NCBI GenBank assembly: GCA_021234155.1
Contig: JAJEKV010000011.1
Coordinates: 16,392,943-16,456,942 of the forward strand
Direction: 5' to 3'
Length of the DNA: 64,000 nucleotides
From: Isoetes taiwanensis
Taxonomy: Eukaryota > Streptophyta > Lycopodiopsida > Isoetales > Isoetaceae
In this document: positions 35,541 to 47,032 of the stretch, piece by piece
Layout: each line of letters opens with the position of its first letter
Position numbering within the stretch: position 1 is the first letter of the stretch
Program-made: the position numbers and the translations under genes
Notes under the pieces: generated by a model
Databases searched by the model: none
What the model was told of the DNA's origin: nothing
Seen by the model: the letters and a program-made list of their open reading frames with translations, nothing else

Positions 35541-36149
35541 CTATATTTCTCCACTCTTGAAGCCTACGAAACTTCCTTTCTCTCGATGGAGCTGTCTCGA
35601 CGCAACATCATCTCCCCACTTTGGCCATAGGTCATGTCGGGTGATTGCATGCCCTATGTAAGTTTCCACTTCTCTGATTTCGAGAGGAAAATCGCGGCGT
35701 ACTCTCCGACTTATAAAATCAGATTCAAAGACGGTATTATCAAGAAGAAGGAGTTTGTCAATCCCTGTATCCACGCTCTTCTTATACTTGATCGTTCTTT
35801 TGATGTCGCTTGGAGGATTAGGTACTCCCGCCTCTTCAAAGATGATTGAGCTAGGCTTGTAATGCCTCCATCCCCATTGGCTTTCTGAACTCAATGGCAA
35901 GTATTCGGCTCTGCCTACTTCGAATTGGTTTACTTGCTCCTCTGCTTCTTGGCATTCTTGTTCTGGATCCACTTCAATCTGGTCCTCGATGTCTTCGTCT
36001 GAGTCTTCCCCGGCCTCCGTCAGTTCACGCGAGTGCTCGTACTCCAATAGTCATTGAACACATCTATTGTTGAGTCTAGGGGCTCAACATTAAGTGGTGG
36101 ATAGAAGGTTTCCTACCACTGTTTGGGCTTTGTGATATAAGAATATTAT
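35541..36149 (-). pseudogene. Unidentified ORF with acidic segment, frameshifted
   Basis: A 168-codon minus frame (36047 to 35541) opens only with TTG. The reading continues upstream in another register to about 36135, so one indel near 36050 probably broke a longer ORF. The first third is strongly acidic (EDSDEDIEDQIEVDPEQE). The rest is mixed and charged, with SRRVRRDFPLEIREVETYIG, and has no predicted membrane segment. I recognise no domain. It directly follows the ORF at 36149-36499 on the same strand and precedes the heat-shock-element promoter by about 0.9 kb. A retroelement or endogenous pararetrovirus origin is possible but unsupported by any polymerase or protease motif. Confidence 0.4.
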
Positions 36150-36499
36150 TAGGGCACAACATTATAGGAGAAGTATCTCCCTTTATTGACAACCCTTGTC
36201 ATATACTCAAGCATGCGTGCGACTCTATTCTCTAATTGCTTAGCAATGTTGGGTACATGAGATAGGACTGCCTGCAAGGAGGTCTTGGATACAAAGTATC
36301 CTATGCATGGGAATATTTCTTGCAAGCGAGGACCTATTTTCTTCTGGAATTCTAGCAAGGCTTGTTGATATAAGGGATTGGCGGCTAGAGTTGCTGACAA
36401 GTCAAATTCTTTTTGGAAAACACTATGAACTAGATTGACATCTACCTTAGAGACATGTGGTAAGGCGTTGTACCACCTATTGAATGCTGAAGTAGCCAT
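36149..36499 (-). CDS. Unidentified 116-residue ORF
   Basis: An ATG-initiated minus-strand frame of 116 codons. The product is mainly helical-looking and amphipathic (FQKEFDLSATLAANPLYQQA, then QLENRVARMLEYMTRVV) without membrane segment, zinc finger or signal peptide. It could form a coiled coil in its last third. It ends at TAA and the next open frame (to 35541) follows on the same strand, so both may derive from one transcription unit. I do not recognise the family. Retroelement structural protein is one guess, host gene exon another. Confidence 0.4.
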   Translation of the reverse strand: MATSAFNRWYNALPHVSKVDVNLVHSVFQKEFDLSATLAANPLYQQALLEFQKKIGPRLQEIFPCIGYFVSKTSLQAVLSHVPNIAKQLENRVARMLEYMTRVVNKGRYFSYNVVP

Positions 36500-37284
36500 G
36501 GCGAGAAAAATCCTAGTTTGAGAATTTTAGAGTTTGGTAAACTTTGGTCATTTTGAGCTAAGATGTGATATTTCTAGGCTAATTTGAGGTCAAAAATGTG
36601 TTCTAGATAGTTAAGAGTTTAAATGCACAAATTTCATGCAATTTGGAGCAGTATTGCTCACATTATGGCACTTCAAAGATGGGACCACTCACAACGTACT
36701 CCATAGAGATTTAGATTGATCTAGGTTGTGCATAGTATTAGCGGTTGGCCTGTTTTTGAGTCTAAATGATGCCAAATGAGTAAAATAAAGGCACGATCTT
36801 GCTTTACTCGTCCTGAATCACTAGAATCTGTCTTTGCTTTTCAATGTTGGTGCACCTATGTGGCTGAACTATGCTTGAAATTGTTGGATCACTCACAGCA
36901 TGTGCTATAGAGGTTTAGGTTGGGACCTAACATATGATTTGCACATGGTGTGAGTGGTTGGTTGACTTTGACCTAACTTTGATCCTTCAACCCAATTTTT
37001 CGTAATCACTCAACCCATAACTTAACCAACACATCGATTAATATCTTCTATACCTTAATTACTCAAAACAATTTATATTACTTATAGGCATTTATATATA
37101 TAGACTGTCAAAAAGATTGGTTTACAACTATCAGTCCTTTTTCTTGATGAATTTGGCAAGTCTCATGCCCTTTGTCATGCATGTGATATATTTTGCATGG
37201 AAAGCACATGTTAGCAAGTTTTCAAAAGATGTACAATGTCCATTTTGGCTACCTTTTGTAATGCAAGCAACATATCATTGGTTA
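36500..37284. other. No supportable gene
   Basis: AT-rich sequence upstream (minus sense) of the unidentified ORFs. No clear TATA box or LTR boundary was found by eye. Confidence 0.45.
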
Positions 37285-37965
37285 CCGCCATCGATCGAAA
37301 TCGCGACAATACTTATTGAACTAGTCAGCTGAAGCAAGCCATGGAATGAGAAACTCAGAATCCTTTTGGTAATATTTGATCTCTTCGCAGCGCCTCTGTG
37401 CATCCCTTTGCCCTTCGTGATTCTTTGTCCTCCATGTTCTTTCTCGCTCTCCGCTTCCTCTCCAATCGCTTTTCTTCTTCACTCTTAGCCTCGGAGCATG
37501 ACTTTTCTTTCTTCGTGAGCCTTCTTTTTCCTTCTTTTCTGCTGAATATACTGTAGCTCTCCTCTTCTTCCGCACGCTTCTTGGTCCTCGGTGTTCCTCG
37601 TGTTGGTCACCGTCATCTATTTGCTTTGTTTCCGGGTTACAGCTCTCCTCCTATAAAGCCCTCCTGGAATGCCTCCCCTCAACTCTCCTTTTTGTCATTT
37701 CTCGAACTCGCTAAGTAAGCACGCTTTTGGGCGCCGCTTTTCTCGCCAGCTTTTGTCATCTTCTTGGTTGTTTGTTTTATGCAGCCATATTTGATGAATC
37801 ATATCACCCAAAGGCAATGCAAGAAGCGGCTAAGAGGTTGGAGCGTGATAAAAACAGCATGCTCTGAAAAAAAATGAGACGCTTCTGGCTTCATTTATAG
37901 CGCTGGAAAAAATTGGGGTTTGGCAAAAATCTCTCTTTGTCAAAACCCATGCAACGCGGGAATGC
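37285..37965 (-). mobile_element. Degraded copy of the Lys-rich-ORF element
   Basis: Aligns with 48537-49650. Shared blocks include TACTTATTGAACTAG, CATGGAATGAGAAAC, TTTGGTAATATTTGATCTCT, TTTGTCCTCCATGTTCTT, TCATCTTCTTGGTTGT, AGAAGCGGCTAAGAGGTTG and TTTATAGCG. About 490 bp present in the other copy (roughly 48630-49120) is missing here. The start-codon region is present (minus ATG at 37788-37786) but shifted, so the ORF is destroyed apart from an 84-codon Lys/Arg-rich frame (37575-37321). The TATA-like TATAAATG is kept near 37893-37899. Confidence 0.75.
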
Positions 37966-39390
37966 ATTGGAAAATTAACTTGAAATGTTCACAAGCAGCA
38001 TCCATTCAAAGAAAATTGTGGTGAAAATTTGAAATGGGAGATCAGCACATGTTTTGATATTAAGCTGCTCGACGCATATTGTATTTCCAACACATTTTCG
38101 TAATTTGACCTAATGGATATCCACTCTAATTTTAAAGAATTGGTAAAAAATGTGTTTCCTCGCTCAAGGAGTTGCCGTGTGGAAGGTGCAAAAAGACATC
38201 CATCGTATAGTTTTGACCCTAAATTGTTTTGAAGGAACGAGTAGATTTTTCACACTAAGGAAAAACATATACAAAAATATTGTTAAGTCCTACGACAAAG
38301 TTTACCGAAGAGAATTTTGAAATAAGGTAACAGATAATTATCAACACAAGAGTTTGTACAGCAGCAAGAAAACCAAGTAACTTAGAGGTGCGCGAGACAA
38401 GATCCCGGAATGCAGCTTGAATCCAAAAATCAATCACTTCGCCAAAATTTCGTGAAAAGAACCCTAACAACCGCTTGAGACAAGAAATTGAGAATCTTCC
38501 AAGTAAGATATCCTTTTGTTATGATTACTAATGAACCCTCGAAACAAATAGAACCCCGGCAATCATAAAGAGGCAATGGCTGCCAATAAAGTTTTGAGGA
38601 CCAGCAGTGGATGGAATGGTAGGAATTCCCGCAGCCACAGGGGATCATCACAAGGATCGTAAGGAAATGGGAGGTGAATTTGGAAGTTGTGCTACGAGTA
38701 TAAGAGACTCCATCCAAAGCCGACCTTTGATTAATCAGAAAAATCCCGGGTTGTACCATGAGTAGAATAAGAGGCCATAGTCGCCGCCTAGCATCCTTCG
38801 TGAGTGTAATATAGTTCCCGTTTATCTCGTGAATGTTCTCAGAAATCGGCGATGATGCTTTTCAGTTTCAAACCAAACATGTAAACCCGCTTGCATCACT
38901 TTGTGAATATTCCCCGCCCCATACCCTTTCGCTTTCTTCCGACCTCTTTATCATCTTGTAACCGCCTCGACATCCAATGATTAGTGTGGATAGATAACAG
39001 GACGATGCTCATGAATTCTCAAGCCCTCATATATCTAGCACTTCATTTCAACGAGGCACCATCCTTAGTGATGAAATACCGCTTGTGTGAGGCCCTCTCT
39101 GAAAGCTCCATATATCCTAGGCATAAATTCAATTAGTATTTCTAAATGAGAGTCTTGAAATGAATAAATGATGATACCCTGGCCAAATTCACCTCAATTT
39201 GATCCCCAAAGACTGGCAATTCGTCGGTTAGGGTACTTTCTAGTGTGCAAAGCAAGGTATTTAGCCTCAATATCATATTTGAAATGTAATTTGGATCCAG
39301 TACTGTAAAACCTTACCATACAAGCATCTATTTCTATTTCCAAATATTCCAAAGACACGCTAGGCAATAGTGTTTTGTAGGTGTCATTCC
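37966..39390. other. No recognised gene; possible 3' flank of LINE-B
   Basis: Minus-strand frames at 38759-38255 are short and show no motif. The LINE-B 3' end may extend into this stretch, but no poly(A) tail marks it. Confidence 0.4.
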
Positions 39391-42300
39391 CTATGAAAAT
39401 GAATGATGAAGATTCATCAAAGCTACAAAGTATGAATTAAAACCAAGACCAAAGGGGATCCAGAACTTGAGTTTAAGAAGATGTTCCAAATCCTCAACAA
39501 CATTACAATTTAGAGTGTGAAATAATAAAACATTTGATTCTCTACCATTCATGACCTCAAGACAAGTGAACACTTTTGTTTGCACAAGCCAAATAAAAGA
39601 AGGATATTTCTTCTTGTTACAAAGAGTTCCGCATACTTTTAATAAGAAGATCAATGCTCCAAAAGGCATATTTAGGAAGCTGTCAAGACTCATTCAGTTG
39701 AAATTGTAACATCCTTGCCTTAGTGGCAAGATTGTAGCTTAGGCTCCAATCCAATTTGCCGCTAAGGCATGAGATTTTGGAAAATCCAATTACCAACTAT
39801 GTTCTCATATGTTTTATGGATTCTTTAATGTAAGCATAGAGATCCCTTGATTCTCAATTTGAGATTCGAATTCATGTAGATCCATTCCATTATTATGCCA
39901 CACAAATCACCCAAGCTTTTGATGCCAAGAGAACTCCTCGCTTTTATGGAATCAGGGGATGTTTTAAGGCAAGAACATGATTTGATGATCCGTGAAAGAA
40001 GATGATCAAAATAGACATACTTGAATGTGAAAACTTGCACCTCATCAGATTTGGAAAAGCCAGTGGCGATATTGTTCCCAAAGTTTCGGTACTAATATTT
40101 CTCAAGCAGAGAGGGATGCCATATTAGAAGCTAAAGAGACTTCACAAAAGCGTAATCAAATTTCAGCGGTGAGGAGATTGAAGGATGTCCCACAGAGAAC
40201 CTCCCTAGCCATAATACATAATAAATTTGAGGGGGCTGGCCAGCTCATCGTAACTACTTAAAAGCTTCAAACAAACTGCCAATAAGAGCTTCCTCGGTGG
40301 TTTTAATAATTTTGAAGGGCGTAATTTCCCCGGAGGTTTTACCTTTAATGCCACACAAGATAATACCGGCCACCAATAATAACACATTTGATAAATTTAG
40401 GTCCACCCAGAGGGCCAGCACTAAATCGTGGGCTCAAGACATCCGCGGAAGAAATTAATAATATGAGCCCCATTTTCCAAGAATGAGAAAGTGTCAATGC
40501 AAAAGATATTGTTGGATGCAAATATTAGAAGTAGAGTCGAAGCCTAAGACCGTAAAAGATTTCAAATCCTTGGTGATGTTTTTACGTACTTGGTTAATAA
40601 TTCACAAATCACAAATAAATAAATATGGTTTCAAAGGACGTGCCTTTGAATCACCGGGAATTCATAAGAGGGAAGAATGCACTTGGAGAACCATTGATGA
40701 GGATGTAATGTAATTTGATCTTACATTCTGGGGCCCATGATAAGTTTAATAATAAGCTTTTCATAGCGCATATTCACTAAAATCCCATCTAATATTGTCA
40801 AAAGGCTCTTTTTGAAATCCAATTTAAGGAGGACACAATTTGACTCAAAATTCTTATTCCAATGTAACCCCTTCCATATCAAGAATGTAATTTTCCTAAT
40901 AATCTATTGGGAAGAAAAGCACTCCTCATTTCCATCGATGCACCTCGCAAATAATCCTTGACTTTTAAAGCAATAATTTTAGCAATGTATCTTATAAGTG
41001 GAATTAGTTAAAGTTAGATAGGGCCTCCAAAAACTGAAGGCTTTATCAACTTTAGGAATTAGAGAGATAAAATCCACTAGCAATAGAAGGGGTGAAGATG
41101 CTTAGCTTCCCAAACTCTCTTTACAGAAATACATGAAGTCATTCTGAGACTATATCCTGAATTCTAAGAAAATCTCCTAAAACCATCAGCATCAAAATAG
41201 ATTTTGGCTATGCTTTTAAAGCTCTTGAGGAGGGAAAGAACCTTCAGGTAATGTAATCCTGGAACATTTGAGAAGGAAAGATCCATTTGACAATGGTCAC
41301 TTGGAATAATAGAATCAATCAAATCAATAAATTTCTTAAATCGATTGTCCACAAAAAGTATCGAGTTGATGCTTTAGAGAACAAACTAGAATATTTAGGA
41401 ATAAAAAGAAATTCGAGATTCTCGTGAGGGACTGCTCAAAACTACAACAGTCATTTGTGATCTTGCTTTTAATAGAGCTCTTAGCCCCATTTATTTTTAA
41501 GCAAAATTTAAAGAAGAATTTAGTGTCACAGAGTCCATCATTTGTGTATTTAATTTTGCATCTACACAGCACCTTTGGCCTCAAATTCTTCAATGTTTAA
41601 TCTTTTTTCAAGATTTTCCTCTTGAAAAATGTAAGGTAGAATTGAAAGGGATCATCATTTAAGGCCAGCCTAACATCTCTCATATGTTGTAGAAGGATAT
41701 TTTTCCTTATCTTCGCACTTAGCTTTTGGTCCATATTCCTAATCCAAGACTTTGGAAGTCTTCAAATTAGAATAACAAAAAGCTCTTCATAGACATGACC
41801 TCAGCTAATTTGTGAAGTCAGAATAAAAAACCCCTAAACTCGGACAAAGCTGAGGGATTCTCAAGCATACTAGAGTTAAATTTGTAGGATATTTCCAGAT
41901 CTTGAGCGTAAATCGATGATAAGTGCAAGAATTGAGGTTGATGATCTAAATAGCAAAATGATCTATCACTAAAAAATACAGGGCATTATCCTTGCAAAAT
42001 TGAACTAGAGATGTTTAAATAAAATTGCCTAGGGCACAGTAAAACTCTAGCATTTCTCTTGTTAGAATTGTGCAGTTTCTAGTAGAGGAGAAGGATCAGA
42101 AGCAAGGAGTGATCATCAATAAGATCATTCCAATGATTTTTCTCCCAATCTAGTCATGTTGATCTTATTGCCTAATTTTTTGGTCCCAATTTGAGTGTTG
42201 TTGAAATCCTCCAGCCTTTAATCCAATCATTAATATTCAGTGGAGTTCTCATCCAATGGACAATATCTAAATCAAAGAAGCTCTCTCTCTCTCTTTTGGA

Positions 42301-42654
42301 TTGCTTGAGGCATAGATATTACTGAAGACCAAATGATTTATTCATATCAGTTGAAGATGGTACAATCGGCCACATTTCTTTTGTTTCTAGCTACCTTATA
42401 AAAAGTTCAAAGGTTTAGATCCTTCCAAATCATAATGCATGCCCCTTGAGGTTCCTTCAGCCTCCAAACTGTGATGGAGGAACTACCAGGGATTATCCAA
42501 TCCCCAAGATTTTGCACATTCAAATCATGTTTTAATTCTTGCACAGGATGATATCGTACTTTGTAAGATTTAATTTGAGAAATAATCCTCCTTCTTATCT
42601 ATCTTTATCTTTGAGAGCTCTTTAATTCCCTAAGACCTACGATAGAATCTTCAT
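39391..42654 (-). pseudogene. LINE-B ORF2: endonuclease, reverse transcriptase and Cys-His tail (decayed)
   Basis: The start is a minus ATG at 42654-42652, giving MKILS, the usual beginning of a plant LINE endonuclease (MKILSWNVRG), with a stop where Trp is expected. Further on, in shifting frames: SDRS and LDHQPQF near 41950 mark the end of the endonuclease. KYTNDGLCDTKFFFKF (41593-41336) is the canonical linker block normally reading W(L)N(D/E)GDxNTKFF. KLDFKKSLFDNIRWDF near 40850-40790 is RT motif A (usually KLDFxKAyDsixW). ARPLKPYLFI near 40640 corresponds to the motif B tail (QGCPLAPYLF). VVEDLEHLLKLKF in 39693-39391 resembles the C-terminal zf-RVT segment (EDxEHLLxxC). Many stops and indels rule out function. 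It follows ORF1 of the same element by 229 bp. Confidence 0.75.
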
Positions 42655-42882
42655 TTTGAGAGAAAAAATGAAAGAAAAGGAAAGGACAAGGAAAATTATC
42701 TATGTTTGATTTGATTTCCCTTTTCTATTCCTTTTCTTATTTTTTACTTAAAGTATTATTGTATGGTAGAGCGTTACCTATAATTTGCAACCAATTTAGT
42801 TTCTTTTCCCCACCTTGCTTAGTTGTTCTCTCTTGTCACCACATACAGAGGAGGAGTTATGATAATATTCAATATCCCACCA

Positions 42883-43296
42883 TCATTTCCCATTAGTACA
42901 CAAATTTTTCTTGTCACTGTCTAATTCATCAGGGGAAATCCCCCCAGCAATGAACTCAAACAATTTATTAATAGTCTTATTAACAGCAGCATTATTAGCC
43001 ATTTCATTATTATGAAGACTATTATGAAATTGACACTTGGATGGTTCAAGAACTTGTCTGGAAAGGGACTTTTCTCGCTCAGTGCACTGTATACCAGCAG
43101 ATTGTGGAGTCTCAGGAACAAATTCAATGTCACAAATATCACCTTTAAGCAATTCCTGAGTTGATTCTTCTGATCCTTTATGACCCTGCTGATCCAACTT
43201 TTTTCCTTTATCCAATCCCTTATCTAATTCCAAACCTTCATGACTTATCTGCTGGTAAGTATTCATAGCTTTAACAGTGAAATCTATGGAGGCCAA
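42883..43296 (-). pseudogene. Probable C-terminal part of LINE-B ORF1
   Basis: A 137-codon minus frame without an ATG start, hydrophilic and Gln/Lys/Glu-rich, with a repeated LDKGLDKGKKLD segment. It lies between the DUF4283-bearing ORF1 frame (ending at 43893) and the start of ORF2 (42654). This is where the variable tail of ORF1 would be. The 43300-43890 interval is closed by several stops and shifts. Assignment is by position and composition. Confidence 0.45.
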
Positions 43297-43892
43297 ACCG
43301 ATCTGCTATTTTTGTCGAGATAACGGGTGATGGTCATGGCAAGAGATAGAGTCTTCGTGGAGAGGAAAGGTCAATGAGGTCAAGAAATTCACCATTTTAG
43401 GAATAGGAGTATCAAATTCCACAGATTAGGTGGTGGCAGGTAGATGGAGGTTTAGTTAAGTGATTTGGGGAACTTCCCTAAAATCCTCATTTTCCTGATT
43501 CAGATCATTCCATCGCGTCAAGATGAGAATTAGTAAAACAAACAAATGGTTTAGAACATTGGATTACCTCATCAATATCTAAGCTTATTTGAATTGTCTT
43601 CAAGTTTCCACCAAATTTTGCCCTTGTCACTTTAGGATCATGTATTTGTGAGGAGACCTTTTTGGAAGTCTCAAAGAATATCTTTATTTTTGATAAAGTT
43701 ATCCTGTGGTTTGGGATAACACCCGGTTTGTCTTCTTTGAGTTTATTCCTGTCACCATATTCTGCAAGGAATATTTTGCTTGAATTTCCTTAGTTAATGA
43801 ATCTCTCGTGCCTTTGGTGGGAATCCAGTTGGATAGATTCCATTTTGAGTTTGAATAATGACTTTGGTACCTCAAGGATTTTGTATCAGCAG

Positions 43893-45203
43893 CTATTTTA
43901 AAGTAGAATGTAAATCCTTAGAAGTATCATCCATATACATTTTTGCTTTTCCTTTGGCTTTGTATCTCTCAGAATCAGTAATAACTTCAGAGGGAATTGA
44001 GGAATCTCTATGACCAGCAGCAAATTGAGCATTTACACCAATTTGAATACCCTTTTCCAACCTTTTTTTGGCAATTCTCTTTGTGCTACTACCATTGACC
44101 TTTTTCCAAGTGGTAGCTTTGTCTTCTTGCTGTTTTTCAGGAAGTAGGTTTGGGGGAGGAAGAGGAGGGATAGCAGAATCACAAATTCCTCCCTTTGAGT
44201 TTGAGTCTTGAATTCCTTTCTCCTTACAATTAGTATACCAAGCATGCCTAAAATCACAAGAAGAGCAAATAGGAGGTAAACCATTCCACCTTAGATCCAG
44301 GGAAGTTTTTTGGCCAAAACAATCAGTGAAAGGAATTGAAGTTGGAATTCTTTTCGAAATGTCAATTTGGACATAGACAATAAGAGGCTTATATGGAGCA
44401 TAGACAGTAGATACATAGTTGCCAATAGAATTGGATAGGCTTTTGATTGATTCTTCATTCCAATAAATAGGATTTAAGCCAAATAAAGAGGTTGAGGCAA
44501 CATGAAAGTTATTGAGGTCGGCAGTTGAAAGCTTAGGATTCCATTTGATAATAGACAAATGAAAATTTTCAAATACTAGAATACCACTTTGCAACAGATA
44601 GTTAGCAGTCCTATGACTACCACATTCAACCATAATGTAAGGATAGTTTAGCCAATAAACAGCTTTGATAGAAAGGCCTTTTTGCAGAGAAAGCAGAAAA
44701 GACCATAGTTTTTCAATACTGATCCCAACCTTATTGATTTTAACAACAACAGCAGAGTTTGAGAGGCATTTCAGCTTTTCAAGAACCATAGGGGAGTTAA
44801 GATGAATACCATGAACAGTGGCGAGGTTTGAAGCAATGTCTGGCCTCTCTTGCTGAAGAATACCATCCCAATCTTCATCAGAGCGAACTTCATTTGTTGG
44901 CCTCACGACTCCATATGGTAAAGGAACACCAGTAGCAGAATTTATCAGAGGTCGGTTTCCAATTGCACTCGGATCCTTGGAGAGATTGTCCCAAATTGGA
45001 GTCTTGTCTGATAGGGGTGTCATTTTTCCTTCCAGAAGAGATAAATCCTTGAAATTTCCAAAAGGGATGAATTTTGTAGGATCGGCCGAGATTTTATGAA
45101 GATTTGCCAAGAGAGCGCCTTGATCCTCCTTAGAAAGAGCAAAGAAGCAATGGAGAAAGGGCAATGTCGAAGAATTTAGGTTACCTTGGCCAGCAGAGTT
45201 CAT
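43893..45203 (-). CDS. LINE-B ORF1: RNA-binding DUF4283-type protein with zinc knuckle
   Basis: A 436-codon frame from ATG (45203) to TAA; an alternative TTG start lies 24 nt upstream. Residues about 145-290 show the fold seen in plant LINE and gag-like ORF1 proteins (DUF4283): an opening Val-Val-Lys-Ile strand, PYIMVECGSHRTANYLLQSG as the strand-helix carrying the charged loop, FENFHLSIIKWNPKL as the usual WxP strand, then NPIYWNEESIKSLSNSIGNYV as the second helix. Residues about 300-325 give CSSCDFRHAWYTNC, a CX2CX3HX5C knuckle close to CCHC. The C-terminus is basic (WKKVNGSSTKRIAKKRLEKG). The protein should bind element RNA with ORF2. The frame is fully open although ORF2 is decayed. A closed unidentified frame lies upstream (45709-45392). 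Confidence 0.75.
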   Translation of the reverse strand: MNSAGQGNLNSSTLPFLHCFFALSKEDQGALLANLHKISADPTKFIPFGNFKDLSLLEGKMTPLSDKTPIWDNLSKDPSAIGNRPLINSATGVPLPYGVVRPTNEVRSDEDWDGILQQERPDIASNLATVHGIHLNSPMVLEKLKCLSNSAVVVKINKVGISIEKLWSFLLSLQKGLSIKAVYWLNYPYIMVECGSHRTANYLLQSGILVFENFHLSIIKWNPKLSTADLNNFHVASTSLFGLNPIYWNEESIKSLSNSIGNYVSTVYAPYKPLIVYVQIDISKRIPTSIPFTDCFGQKTSLDLRWNGLPPICSSCDFRHAWYTNCKEKGIQDSNSKGGICDSAIPPLPPPNLLPEKQQEDKATTWKKVNGSSTKRIAKKRLEKGIQIGVNAQFAAGHRDSSIPSEVITDSERYKAKGKAKMYMDDTSKDLHSTLK

Positions 45204-45391
45204 GATTACTTCAGGAGGGGACAACAAGGGGGCAATTGAGCGCCAAAAAAAACAGGGGGAGTCTAAAGAAAGGGAAAAATCAGGCTAAAGAGTAGGATCG
45301 AGAGAAATTGGACAAATTAGGTGGAATGGATTACCTTCAATTGCTAAACTATGAAATTTAGACATTACTGGAACACTAAAAACAATTGAAA

Positions 45392-45709
45392 TCAGATTGG
45401 GGAGTACAATTTGATTATAATTTTGTCATCCGACCAGTCACAATGCACTCTGAAAATAGCAGTAGCTTGAATTCTCTTGCTTCCCACAAATTCCTCTAAC
45501 CAAGAATCGATGATCTCTGTCTCAAATTCAACACAGCTTGGAACAAAGCTATATTCCTGTGAGAAAAGAATATCCGAAAAGAGATTTTCTGTAATGAAGG
45601 AATTCCAAAGATCAGCAGGAGTGCCACAAAGAAAACCACAGATTAGTTTCTGTCCCTGTTTAAGAATTGCAAAAATTTTAGCTTCCATGAAAGAGAAAAT
45701 TCTGAGCAA
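45392..45709 (-). other. Unidentified frame upstream of LINE-B ORF1
   Basis: A 105-codon minus frame with only a TTG start. The same frame continues upstream past one TAG to about 45815. Its residues look protein-like (KLPEACIAIGSEGKIWQLKG upstream, WSDDKIIIKLYSPI at the end), but no family is recognised. It may be the 5' part of LINE-B or an unrelated coding remnant. It ends 165 bp before the LINE-B ORF1 frame begins. Confidence 0.25.
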
Positions 45710-45819
45710 TTCGATAATGCTGGCCCTCTACAGGGACAACCCCTTCAATTGCCAAATTTTTCCTTCAGATCCGATAGCAATGCAGGCTTCAGGGAGTTTT
45801 TTTGCCAAGAAACAATTTT

Positions 45820-47030
45820 GAATTGAAAATGGAGGAAAAGACAAAAAGTTCAAGAAAAATGGCGCACGTCATTTTTCCCTCGCGATAAATTATTTTCTTT
45901 TAATTTAGCCTTGAATTTGTATACCTTGCCACAACCAGCTCAAGCTAAAACACCTGTAAGTTGTAAGTTCCTGTTTGGGACAGGTAAAATCTTGACAAAG
46001 TTCAGAAGAATTTTGAAGACAGCTCAGATGATGAGGAATTTGCTTTATCTTCTTTTGTAATCTCTGCCAAAAAGCACCATCTTATGTACCATTTGTGAAG
46101 CCTGCGGCAAAATCCATGGCCAAGGTGCAAGTTGCTATTTCTAAAGATTTGAGAAAAAATTGCAGAAAGCTCACAAGAAGTTCAGATAGAGCTCAGATGC
46201 GTGTTTTTATAGACATGCAACGTTGTTATTTTAATGCCTTGGGTCTCCCTCCCTTCGAGACATACAAAGATTTTTTAATTTGCATTTAGTAGATATGTTA
46301 CATGCGCAACAATTGTCATAAGGTCATATGTTCAATATCTTCCTTCTAAAATTGCATGTTGAATACAACTTCCCCATGATAATCGTAAGGTGTACTTTTG
46401 CCAAAAATGTTGCAATTGTTCTTACCCTCGTATTAAAAGTTGGCCACAAGCAATTTATTTGCTTTCACACATGCAATTTATTTGCTTTTACCCATTGCTA
46501 AATAATTTCAGCCTTTACTATTATTATATTATCGTCCTAAGGTTCTTTAGAGTAACCATTAGTTTTCCTAGATGCACCATTATTTCAAGCATGACTCCAA
46601 ATATACAAATCTTTCTCTTCTTATTCCCTTAGTAATGATATTTTGGCATTGAGCACCCATTTGAAGCATGTGAGATTAGGCATTTAGCCTTGCACATAAT
46701 TAGCTTGGAGTGGATGCAATTGAATGAATTGTCCCATTTCAACATTAATCTACACATCTTCATACTTTGTTCCATCTATAGACATGGCAGATGATCTTGA
46801 ACATTTCATTCCATTTACGAACTCCATTACATCAGCCCATGCCACACGTCTACAACTAATGCTCGGCATCGCCGGGCATACGTTTCTAGTACCTACTACT
46901 TTGCTAACTAGTTATTATGGGCCTCCTAACTAGTTAAATACTAAAATCATTTAATGTAGGCTTTGCTTACCCAGAAATGTTCGTCTTCTTCGGGCCACAA
47001 CCTTCAGGCCAACTGCGCTTGGCCACTGGT
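45820..47030. other. No supportable gene
   Basis: AT-rich sequence with short frames lacking motifs. Any 3' part of the neighbouring Copia-like element would have to lie here or further left, but none is recognisable. Confidence 0.45.
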
Positions 47031-47032
47031 CT

